Positions 13,113-19,545 of a stretch of 19,545 nucleotides of DNA are shown here, piece by piece. The notes beneath the pieces are model-generated. The model was not told the origin of the DNA, searched no databases, and saw nothing but the letters and a program-made list of their open reading frames with translations. Source of the DNA: Acidilobaceae archaeon (lineage in GTDB: Archaea > Thermoproteota > Thermoprotei_A > Sulfolobales > Acidilobaceae). The translations under genes and the position numbers were made by a program. The stretch spans positions 1 to 19,545 of the forward strand of contig JALWGG010000287.1 in the NCBI GenBank assembly GCA_027013765.1, read 5' to 3'. How positions within the stretch are numbered: the stretch's first letter is position 1; every line of letters starts with the position of its first letter.

Positions 13113-15278
13113 TTGAGCAGTGCACTTGAGATCCTGTGGATAGAGAAGTATAGGCCCAGGAGCCTGAAGGAGATCGTGAACCAGGAGGACATAGTCAAGA
13201 GGCTCATGAAGTTCGTTGAGGAGAAGAACATGCCACACCTACTATTCGCAGGCCCAGCTGGCACGGGGAAGACCACTGCCGCACACGCGCTGGCAAGAGA
13301 CTTATACGGGGAGGGCTACAGGCAATACATCCTAGAGCTTAACGCCTCCGTCTCCAAGAACACGCCGATACTAGTTAGAAGGAATAACAGGATAATGAGG
13401 ATAAGGTTCGAAGACCTCGATAAGATGTATTTTAAGAACAAGGACGAGGTAATTAAGTATGGAGACGGTGAATACGTGGGTATAGACGACCTTGAGGTCC
13501 TGACAGTCGACAAGGAGACTGGCAAGGTTGAATGGAGAAGAGCCACCTGGCTAATCCGGCACAAGGTGTCGAAGATCCTGAGGGTGAGGCTAGAGGGTGG
13601 AGGTATAATCGAGCTCACCGGTAACCACTCTGTGATGGTGATTGGGGAGAGCGGCGGGCTAGTTGAGAAATCGGCGAAGGACCTCAAACCGGGAGACTAC
13701 CTTATATCATTCGTGTCCAAGGTCGAAGAAGGTATGGGGGGGCATAGTCCTAGGAGGGTAAAGGAGGTTTCAGCCGCCCTGGCACGGCTACTAGGCCTTT
13801 ATGCTGCGGAGGCCAACATAGCCGCCGAGAATGGTAGCCTAGGGCCCCTATCATCCAGCCAGCTGGTACCCGCTTTAAGCCACCCCAAAGGGCTTGCCAC
13901 CGCACAGCTAGCCCGCTTCAACAAAGACACAGTATATGGGGTCAGGGGGGCGGCTGTTAGGGGTAAACTCGTCCCGACTATGGTTTATGGGATGCCGGTA
14001 CAGCAAAGAATAGAATTCTTGAAAGGCCTCCACCATAGGGATGGGGCTGGCGTATGGGGGGAGGCCTCTAGGATCACCAGCACCTCCCAGGAGTTACTGA
14101 CTGATATCGCCTGGCTAGCTAGGATATCCGGCATAGAGAGCATGATCCGCGACGGGGAAGTACATCTAATATGGAAGGGGGCGAGGGGGCATGGGAGTTC
14201 AGACCTCATACATGCAGCCCCCTTCATAAAGTTCCTTGAGGAGGTTAGCCATGCGGTAAGGGCTGACTGGAGATATGAGCTGGGGAACCGAACCCATGAT
14301 GGTGGGGCTGTATCCAAATCCAGGCTGCTACAGGTACTAAACGCTATCGACGATACTCAGCTTACTGAGGAGCAGAGAGAAAGGCTAGGGACCTTGAGGA
14401 GGCTAGCATCCTCAGACCTCCACGCGGTCAGGATAGCCTCGATAGAGGTAGTTGACTACAACGACTACGTCTATGACGTATCAGTGCCGGGGAACAACAT
14501 GTTCTTCGCCGGGAGCATACCAATACTCCTCCACAACTCAGACGAGCGTGGTATAAACGTTATCAGGGAGAAGGTGAAGGAGTTCGCGAGAAGCAGGACG
14601 CCCCCAGGGGTTCCCTTCAAGATTATTATCCTAGATGAAGCTGATAATATGACGAGTGACGCCCAGCAGGCTCTGAGGAGGCTCATGGAGCTATACAGCT
14701 CTTCTACTAGGTTCATATTGATAGCGAATTATCCAAGCAAGATAATAGATCCGATCCAGAGTAGGTGCGCCTTCTTCAGGTTCCAGCCATTAAAGAAGGA
14801 GGATGTCGTTGCAAGGCTAAGGTACATAGCGGAGAGGGAGGGTGTAGATTATGACGATGAGGCTTTAGAGACGATCTATGAGGTTAGCGAGGGCGACATG
14901 AGGAAGGCCATAAACATACTCCAATCATCGGCAGCGCTAGGAAAGGTCACGGTGGAGACTGTATTCAAGGTCATCGGCCTGGCCAGGCCTAAAGAGGTTA
15001 GGGAGATGATCAAGACAGCTCTCTCAGGCAACTTCGAGGCTGCTAGGAACATGCTCAGGAAGATAATGATAGAGTATGGATTAAGCGGGGAGGACGTGGT
15101 AAAGCAGATCCACAAGGAGATATTCGGCAACGAGCTGAAGATTAGCGAGGAGAATAGGGTCCTGATAGCTGATTATCTGGGAGAAATCCACTACAGACTG
15201 GTCGAGGGCAGCGACGACGATATACAGCTGACAGCGTTCCTCGCATGGCTATCCCTACTAGGGAGGAGGGCGTCTTGA
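13113..15278 (+). CDS. rfcS: replication factor C small subunit with intein
   Basis: RFC loads the PCNA clamp on primed DNA; the small subunit is an AAA+ ATPase. The 721-residue precursor splits into exteins 1-78 and 476-721 (324 residues joined, normal length) and an intein at 79-475. Extein motifs are WIEKYRPRSLKEIVNQ (9-24), Walker A GPAGTGKT (47-54), LNA/SDERG across the insertion point, Walker B ILDEADNM, and the clamp-loader SRC motif in IQSRCAFF. The start is TTG with GGTG seven bases upstream; an in-frame stop at 13107 rules out a longer N-terminus. Removal of the intein is required for function, since it interrupts the conserved LNASDERG segment. The stop overlaps the rfcL start. Confidence 0.96.
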   Translation: MSSALEILWIEKYRPRSLKEIVNQEDIVKRLMKFVEEKNMPHLLFAGPAGTGKTTAAHALARDLYGEGYRQYILELNASVSKNTPILVRRNNRIMRIRFEDLDKMYFKNKDEVIKYGDGEYVGIDDLEVLTVDKETGKVEWRRATWLIRHKVSKILRVRLEGGGIIELTGNHSVMVIGESGGLVEKSAKDLKPGDYLISFVSKVEEGMGGHSPRRVKEVSAALARLLGLYAAEANIAAENGSLGPLSSSQLVPALSHPKGLATAQLARFNKDTVYGVRGAAVRGKLVPTMVYGMPVQQRIEFLKGLHHRDGAGVWGEASRITSTSQELLTDIAWLARISGIESMIRDGEVHLIWKGARGHGSSDLIHAAPFIKFLEEVSHAVRADWRYELGNRTHDGGAVSKSRLLQVLNAIDDTQLTEEQRERLGTLRRLASSDLHAVRIASIEVVDYNDYVYDVSVPGNNMFFAGSIPILLHNSDERGINVIREKVKEFARSRTPPGVPFKIIILDEADNMTSDAQQALRRLMELYSSSTRFILIANYPSKIIDPIQSRCAFFRFQPLKKEDVVARLRYIAEREGVDYDDEALETIYEVSEGDMRKAINILQSSAALGKVTVETVFKVIGLARPKEVREMIKTALSGNFEAARNMLRKIMIEYGLSGEDVVKQIHKEIFGNELKISEENRVLIADYLGEIHYRLVEGSDDDIQLTAFLAWLSLLGRRAS
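13347..14537 (+). mobile_element. intein in RfcS with LAGLIDADG-type homing endonuclease domain
   Basis: The in-frame 397-codon insert lies between Ala78 and Ser476 of RfcS. Splicing motifs are complete: Ser1 in SVSKNTPIL (block A), TGNHSVMV with its T-x-x-H (block B, residues 169-175), VYDVSVPGNNMFFAG (block F, 453-467), and LLHN followed by Ser (block G, 472-476). Between B and F lies a DOD/LAGLIDADG-like domain. Its first motif is LLGLYAAEA (226-234), with the acidic residue kept but the final Gly replaced by Ala. Its second is LKGLHHRDG (303-311), with the acidic residue kept. Splicing competence is likely. Endonuclease activity is uncertain because the region between the motifs is poorly conserved. 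Confidence 0.93.
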
Positions 15279-16648
15279 AGAGGCTACCATGGGTGATAAA
15301 GTATAGGCCCAAGAGGGTAGACGAGGTCATAAACCAGGACAAGGCCAAGCAAATACTCATACCATGGATCGAGACGTGGGCTAAGGGGAAGAAGCCCAGC
15401 AAGAGGGCTGCACTACTCTACGGGCCCCCGGGAGTTGGGAAGACTAGTCTAATAGAGGCGATAGCCAAGGAGTATGGATTCGAGCTGCTAGAGTTGAATG
15501 CAAGCGATTACAGGAGGGATACGGATATAAGGAGGATTGTTGGTTCAGCTGCAACGAAGAAGCCCCTCTTCGGGAAGGGGATACTGATACTGCTAGACGA
15601 GATAGACGGCATAGCCCCCAAGGAGGATGCCGGGGGCTTGAAGGCTCTGCTAGAGATTATAGGGTATACTGAGAACCCGATCGTGATGACGGCCAACGAC
15701 CCGTGGAAGGACCAGCTCAGGCCACTCAGGGACGTGGTGTTGCTGGTGGAGTTCAGACAGCTCTCGACAACCCATATACTCAAGCTACTGGAGAGGATCT
15801 GTAACACGGAGAAGCTGTACTGCGAGAAGGAAGCCCTCAAGTACATAGCCGAGAGGAGCATGGGGGATGTGAGGGCCGCCATAAACGATCTAGAGGCGAT
15901 AGCAGAGGGTTACAGGAAGGTGACACTAAGCCTGGCCAAGGCGCTTGTGAAGGGGCGTGACAAGAGCATAGACCTCTGGAGGACCTTGAACAGTATATAC
16001 TATGCAAAGTATGCATGGCAGGCCAAGAAGGCGGTTACAAATAGCGAGGAGGACTATGAAACCCTGCTGGCATGGCTTAACGATAACACCCATAAGAAGT
16101 ATAAGGACCCGGAGGACCTCTACAGGGCGTATGAAGCCCTTGCAAGGGCCTCTCTATTCCTCAACAGGGCCAAATTCCAGGGCCACTGGAGCCTCTTATC
16201 ATACGTCTTCGACCTCATGGGCCCCGGGGTCGCGTTCGCCAGGGTTAAGGGTGGGATCTCAAGGGAGAGGTATTCATACCCTGAGAAGATCAAGATGATG
16301 GCCCAGCTGAGGCAGGTCAGGGAGGTTAGGGAGGGGCTCGCATCAAAGATAGCAGATAGAGTGCAGGCCAGCAGGGCTGTTGTCAAGAACGAGGTCCTCC
16401 CATACCTATACGTGATATTCAGGAATAGCAGGGACCCAGCGACCCCAGCCAGGATAGCGCTCGGATACAGGCTAACCCGGGAGGAGGTCAAGCTACTTGC
16501 AGGGCCTAGGGCCGATGAGGTCCTGAAGGCTGCAGAGAGGATTAGGAGGGCTAGGGGGGTTGACGTCGAGGTTAAAGAGGAGAAGCCTAAGGGTCTGGAC
16601 GCCTTCCTATCCAAGAGGTCTGGGAGGAGGACTAGGAGGAGGACTTAA
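15275..16648 (+). CDS. rfcL: replication factor C large subunit
   Basis: This is the partner of RfcS in the clamp loader. The protein begins near LPWVIKYRPKRVDEVINQ, has Walker A GPPGVGKT at about residues 50-57, LNASDYRRDTDIR (74-86), Walker B LLDEID at 106-111, and a C-terminal helical collar. It ends in a basic tail with GLDAFLSKR, which resembles a weak PCNA-interacting (PIP) box. TTG at 15275 is preferred over ATG at 15245. GGGAGGAGGG sits just upstream, RfcL proteins normally begin a few residues before PWVxKYRP, and the TTG overlaps the rfcS stop as TTGA, a translational-coupling arrangement. The length is then 457 residues. The 3' end overlaps convergent moaC by 17 nt. No intein is present at its LNASD site. 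Confidence 0.95.
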   Translation: MKRLPWVIKYRPKRVDEVINQDKAKQILIPWIETWAKGKKPSKRAALLYGPPGVGKTSLIEAIAKEYGFELLELNASDYRRDTDIRRIVGSAATKKPLFGKGILILLDEIDGIAPKEDAGGLKALLEIIGYTENPIVMTANDPWKDQLRPLRDVVLLVEFRQLSTTHILKLLERICNTEKLYCEKEALKYIAERSMGDVRAAINDLEAIAEGYRKVTLSLAKALVKGRDKSIDLWRTLNSIYYAKYAWQAKKAVTNSEEDYETLLAWLNDNTHKKYKDPEDLYRAYEALARASLFLNRAKFQGHWSLLSYVFDLMGPGVAFARVKGGISRERYSYPEKIKMMAQLRQVREVREGLASKIADRVQASRAVVKNEVLPYLYVIFRNSRDPATPARIALGYRLTREEVKLLAGPRADEVLKAAERIRRARGVDVEVKEEKPKGLDAFLSKRSGRRTRRRT

Positions 16649-17072
16649 CCTTCCTCACGACCCTAACCCCGGTAATCATGGTGTATGGGTACTGGCCCTC
16701 CTCATCCTTCTCATACTTCTTAACCATATCCCATATCGTTAGTAGTGCTGCCGTGACGCCTGCCAGGGCCTCCATCTCCACCCCAGTCTTTGCAGTGGTC
16801 CTGACCGACACTCTAACCTCCACATGGTCCTCTCCATAGCTGAAGTCGACCTCCACGCCTGTAATAGGTATTGGGTGGCATAGTGGCACTAGTTCGGGGG
16901 TCTTCTTGACTGCTAGCACAGCCGCCACCGAGGCTACCTGCTCTACGTCACCCTTCTCTACCCCCTTCTTCCTGATGAGCTCTATTGTCTCCGGCCTTAG
17001 CTTGATGATGCCGGTCGCCGTGGCCTCCCTGTATACTACGCTCTTCCCAGTTATATCCACCATTGACGCCAT
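16632..17072 (-). CDS. moaC: cyclic pyranopterin monophosphate synthase MoaC
   Basis: MoaC acts with MoaA to make cyclic pyranopterin monophosphate, the first intermediate of molybdopterin. The 146-residue protein has MVDITGK at the start, KGDVEQVASVAAVLAVKKT (40-58), the active-site LCHPIPITG (64-72), KTGVEMEAL (95-103) and LLTIWDMVKKYEK (110-122). Length and motifs are complete. ATG at 17072 has GGTGGAG just upstream. It lies 11 nt after the winged-helix gene and probably belongs to the same transcript as the Orc1/Cdc6-like ATPase. Its 3' end overlaps rfcL on the other strand. Molybdopterin here would serve tungsten or molybdenum enzymes, which is inference. Confidence 0.95.
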   Translation of the reverse strand: MASMVDITGKSVVYREATATGIIKLRPETIELIRKKGVEKGDVEQVASVAAVLAVKKTPELVPLCHPIPITGVEVDFSYGEDHVEVRVSVRTTAKTGVEMEALAGVTAALLTIWDMVKKYEKDEEGQYPYTMITGVRVVRKVKSSS

Positions 17073-17083
17073 AGGGCTCCACC

Positions 17084-17347
17084 CTATATCCTTTCTAGTT
17101 CCCTTAGCAGGTCTTTTAAAGCTCCTATCCTGGGGTCGGATAGGTTGAGTGCGTATATCCTAAGCCTGCCGTATCGCCTCTCCTCCACCAGCCCTAGGGC
17201 CTTGAACTCCTCCAGGTATTTCCTGACGATCTTGTAGTGCAACCTCGTCTCCCTAGCAATCCTTGATATGTTGGCGTAGCCCTCCTCCAGCAGGTATTTG
17301 AATACCCTGATCCGCCCCCTGCTCCCGAAGACCTCTTCTATATCCAT
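17084..17347 (-). CDS. small winged-helix DNA-binding protein (87 residues)
   Basis: The protein is essentially one winged helix: FKYLLEEGYANISRIARETRLHYKIVRKYLEEFKALGLVEERRYGRLRIYALN. This has the helix-turn-helix at about residues 25-52 and a basic wing at 56-66, followed by a short C-terminal helix. It resembles ArsR/MarR-type archaeal regulators but has no metal-binding cysteines or histidine cluster. ATG at 17347 has GAGGGT about 7 nt upstream. The gene is 10 nt after the Orc1/Cdc6-like gene and 11 nt before moaC, so it is probably cotranscribed with both. It may regulate this unit or work with the ATPase. Confidence 0.75.
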   Translation of the reverse strand: MDIEEVFGSRGRIRVFKYLLEEGYANISRIARETRLHYKIVRKYLEEFKALGLVEERRYGRLRIYALNLSDPRIGALKDLLRELERI

Positions 17348-17357
17348 TACTGGACCC

Positions 17358-18587
17358 TCAGTTTAACCTGTCGACTAGCAGGTGCTCCAGCACCTCCACA
17401 AGCCTGTCCACAGGTATCTCTGGGGAGATCCTTAGCAGTGTGGTCCTACCCCTTATACCCTTCCCGGAGCCCCTAGCCTCTATGAAGCCGAGATTGCTCA
17501 GGTTCCTGATGTACACGTTCAGCTGGGAGTGCCCCCGTGGCCTCTCATTGTAGTGCTCCGCTATCTCCTGGTACCTCTTCGTCAGCTCCCCAGTGGTCAC
17601 GTATCCCCCCCGGTAGAGGACCTCCTTGGATAGGGCTAGGAGTAGGAGTAGCTCGTGGAATGATAGCGCCCTTAGCTCGGTCACCGGTATGTAGCCAGCC
17701 ATGTTCTCGGATATGGCCCAGCGTATATGGTTCTCCGTTATCATATAGCTATCCTCGGCCTCCGCCCTCTCAGCCGCCATCCTAAGGCTCGTTATAGCCT
17801 TCCTGGCATTACCGTCACCCCTGGACTCTGACTCCCTGTAGCCGAAGCTGTCTGCAATCATCTCCAGCAGGTATGGCTGCCAGGCTGTTGGCTTGAGCGC
17901 CAGCTCCGCCCTCTGCTCTAGTATCTCATATAGCTCCTCCGGGGTGTAGGGCTTCAGGTGGATCTTGAAGCCTATCTGAGACTCAACCTGGGGGATCCTA
18001 TCCTTCATGAGGCTAAGTATCCTTATATCCGATGCTATAAGGAGGAAGAATATCCTATTCAACCCGTCCCTCGTGGGGACCTCCTCGTGGACCCTCAGGA
18101 GCAGGTATAGGTCGTCCCAGGAGCTCTTAGATGAGAGGAGCAGGCTCTGGAACTCGTCCAGGACTACCAGCGCATACATGTTCCTCCTCTCAAGGTGGTC
18201 TACTATGGCCCGCAAAGCCTCGATCGCCGTTATACCCCTAACGTTTATCCTAAGCCCTACCTGCATGGCTAATAGGGCTAGGATCTGGTGTATGCTCGGG
18301 GCGGCGAAGACGTTTATATAGATATACTTTGCCTTTACACCGTATCTCCCAACAGAGTCTTCAACAGCTTTACCCACGAACCGGCCCAGCGTCGTCTTGC
18401 CTATACCAACCCTCCCGATCGAGCCGTAGATTAGTGTTATATCAGAGGCCGCGGCGCCGCTATAGAACCTGTTCAGGTACCTCCTTATGAGCATCTCCGC
18501 CTCTCTCCTCCTGACGCGTAGGGTGGGTGGTATCTGGCCCTCGTCCAGCCACTTCGGGTCCTTGAAGATCCTGGACTCGAACATCAT
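17358..18587 (-). CDS. Orc1/Cdc6-like AAA+ ATPase
   Basis: Proteins of this family bind replication origins and load the helicase, although several crenarchaeal paralogues have no proven origin role. The 409-residue protein has an N-terminal PTLRVRRREAEML segment (21-33). The P-loop reads YGSIGRVGIGKTT (54-66), longer by three residues than the usual YGxxGxGKT. Walker B VVLDEFQS is at 141-148, a sensor-1-like LLIASD is near 182-187, and ARKAI sits where sensor 2 is expected (about 266). A C-terminal winged helix spans about 310-395. It starts at ATG 18587; the next codon is also ATG. It heads a unit with a winged-helix gene and moaC. No origin recognition boxes were seen in the 79 nt upstream. 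Confidence 0.82.
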   Translation of the reverse strand: MMFESRIFKDPKWLDEGQIPPTLRVRRREAEMLIRRYLNRFYSGAAASDITLIYGSIGRVGIGKTTLGRFVGKAVEDSVGRYGVKAKYIYINVFAAPSIHQILALLAMQVGLRINVRGITAIEALRAIVDHLERRNMYALVVLDEFQSLLLSSKSSWDDLYLLLRVHEEVPTRDGLNRIFFLLIASDIRILSLMKDRIPQVESQIGFKIHLKPYTPEELYEILEQRAELALKPTAWQPYLLEMIADSFGYRESESRGDGNARKAITSLRMAAERAEAEDSYMITENHIRWAISENMAGYIPVTELRALSFHELLLLLALSKEVLYRGGYVTTGELTKRYQEIAEHYNERPRGHSQLNVYIRNLSNLGFIEARGSGKGIRGRTTLLRISPEIPVDRLVEVLEHLLVDRLN

Positions 18588-18666
18588 CAGTCATCACATC
18601 CACTGTACATGTTACCTCTAATCCATACCTGATCGGATGTATTAGCTCCTAGGGTTATTATAGGGA

Positions 18667-19179
18667 TTAGGCTGGTGGTACAACGGTTATACAATCATAT
18701 CCACAGCTCCCAGTAATACCTGACGCTGCTATGAGGAGGTCCTCGATCGACTCAATGATGATCAGGTGCCTAGCCCTCCTAGACAGTGCTATGCCGCGCC
18801 TCCTGACCAGCTCCTCTATAAGGCTCCTACCCCCCAGCCTTTTGCCCCGCCCCCTTAGAGAGACGATGACGCGGACGGCTGACGCATCCAGCACCTCCAG
18901 GAGCCTGTACACCAGGCCCTCCACCTCCTCCCTGCCAGGCGACTTCAGGGTATGCATTGCAGGCGTATACCTCTTCATGAAGGAGTGTACACCCCTGGAC
19001 ACGATCCTCGCTGTATCCACGGGCTCCAGGCTAGAGTAGAGGAGGAACACCCCCCTATACCGGGTCTCAAGGACCCTTGCATCAGGGTCGTGGGGGAGGA
19101 TCGTGTCTAACAGCTCATCTGCTAGCCAAGCCTCCCTCCCTGGCCTGCTGACTGCGATGCCTGAGAGGCGTAGGGGCAT
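18667..19179 (-). CDS. probable THUMP-domain RNA-binding protein
   Basis: The 170-residue protein has an α/β N-terminal part (LSGIAVSRPGREAWLADELLDTIL, RVLETRYRGVFLLYSS). A C-terminal part follows in a THUMP-like arrangement (ASAVRVIVSLRGRGKRLGGRSLIEELVRRRGIALSRRARHLIIIESIEDLLIAASG). This fits the short archaeal predicted RNA-binding proteins with a THUMP domain, which lack a catalytic domain. ATG at 19179 is chosen because GAGGG lies four bases upstream and it gives the usual length. An ATG at 19206 would add nine residues. It overlaps the end of the endonuclease III gene by 58 nt in another frame. A role in tRNA modification is inference. Confidence 0.6.
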   Translation of the reverse strand: MPLRLSGIAVSRPGREAWLADELLDTILPHDPDARVLETRYRGVFLLYSSLEPVDTARIVSRGVHSFMKRYTPAMHTLKSPGREEVEGLVYRLLEVLDASAVRVIVSLRGRGKRLGGRSLIEELVRRRGIALSRRARHLIIIESIEDLLIAASGITGSCGYDCITVVPPA

Positions 19180-19545
19180 AGATCCCTCACTGGGCATATA
19201 CTGCATCTCGGCCTCCTGGATGTGCAGTATCTGCGGCCAAGAGCTATTATTAGCCTATGAGCCTCTCCCAGGTTCCTACCATTAAAGAACCTCCTGTATG
19301 CCTCCGATATCTCTCGGTACCCAGACCTCGGCCCTGCAAGCCCCCATCTGACCGCGATCCTGCGTGCATGCGTGTCGACTGCAAACACCTCCACGCCTCT
19401 GACTACTGATAGGAACACGTCTACAGTCTTCTCCCCAACACCCCTCACACTCATTAATGCCTCCCTGACCCTGTTGACAGGTGCCTTGAGCAGGAAATCG
19501 TCTCCACCCATCCCAACTACTACCCTGGCAGCCTCTATGATCGCC
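19122..19545 (-). CDS. nth: endonuclease III (HhH-GPD, Fe-S), partial at window edge
   Basis: This DNA glycosylase/AP lyase removes oxidised pyrimidines. Only the C-terminal part is inside the window; the frame stays open to base 19545 and the true start lies beyond it. Visible motifs are the helix-hairpin-helix VRGVGEKTVDVFL with its catalytic Lys, VDTHARRIAVRWGL with the catalytic Asp, and the 4Fe-4S signature C-x6-C-x2-C-x5-C (CTSRRPRCSICPVRDLC). A bifunctional glycosylase is therefore likely. The C-terminus extends about 16 residues past the last cluster cysteine, and this tail is dual-coded with the start of the THUMP-like gene. Confidence 0.93.
   Translation of the reverse strand, partial: AIIEAARVVVGMGGDDFLLKAPVNRVREALMSVRGVGEKTVDVFLSVVRGVEVFAVDTHARRIAVRWGLAGPRSGYREISEAYRRFFNGRNLGEAHRLIIALGRRYCTSRRPRCSICPVRDLCPYASQASQSAGQGGRLG

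Noticed and set aside
13317..13687. Antisense open frame across the intein and rfcS
   Set aside because: It mirrors the coding strand, is rich in Ser/Leu as typical antisense shadows are, and has no start signal.
16002..16298. Open frame inside rfcL on the same strand, 98 codons
   Set aside because: It lies entirely within the well-conserved RfcL coding region, has low-complexity arginine/serine composition and no ribosome binding site; it is a frame shadow.
18588..18666. Replication origin next to the Orc1/Cdc6-like gene
   Set aside because: The 79-nt spacer has no repeated origin recognition boxes or strong A/T-rich unwinding stretch.

Overview
This window reads as chromosomal DNA of a hyperthermophilic crenarchaeon, most likely Desulfurococcales/Acidilobales-like; the exact genus is not recognised. 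The signs are crenarchaeal/archaeal information-processing genes (S8e, SRP19, Gar1, TFB, TFE-beta, Trm1, RFC small and large subunits, an Orc1/Cdc6-type ATPase), heavy use of AGG (Arg) and ATA (Ile) codons, frequent GTG and TTG starts, GGTG/GGAGG ribosome binding sites, and TATA-like boxes about 25-30 nt upstream of apparently leaderless genes. It is dense housekeeping sequence. I see no rRNA, tRNA, CRISPR array or transposase.

Layout. 1-2437: a DUF373 membrane protein (+), a convergent and divergent-looking cis-prenyltransferase (-), then a DUF84 NTP phosphatase (+). 2440-5151: a rightward information block of S8e, SRP19, Gar1, TFB and TFE-beta. 5138-8286: a leftward block of a Cys-containing HTH regulator, a cro/C1-type regulator, a THEP1-like NTPase and Trm1, the last three with overlapping ends. 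8394-9128: a protein disulfide oxidoreductase (+), divergent from the Cys-containing regulator across a palindromic promoter region. 9205-12998: a leftward set of prephenate dehydratase, a DUF167 protein, a frameshifted GPN-loop GTPase and two unrecognised proteins, separated by three GC-rich hairpins. 13113-16648: rfcS, carrying a 397-residue intein, translationally coupled to rfcL. 16632-19545: a leftward set of endonuclease III (cut by the window edge), a probable THUMP protein, an Orc1/Cdc6-like ATPase, a small winged-helix protein and MoaC.

The genes most informative about biology are the transcription pair (TFB with a degenerate zinc ribbon, TFE-beta with four cysteines) and the clamp loader (rfcS-rfcL). 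The observations most worth following up are: the intein in the replication clamp loader; the 83-nt out-of-phase gar1/tfb overlap; the GPN-loop GTPase whose C-terminus lies in another frame; a 69-nt three-tier hairpin at 11750-11818 and a 10-bp perfect inverted repeat enclosing 62 nt at 10779-10860; and the AT-rich palindrome between the Cys-containing regulator and the disulfide oxidoreductase. I do not see clear evidence of a wholly new multi-gene system. The orphan pair at 9205-10732 is the only coding region I cannot place.
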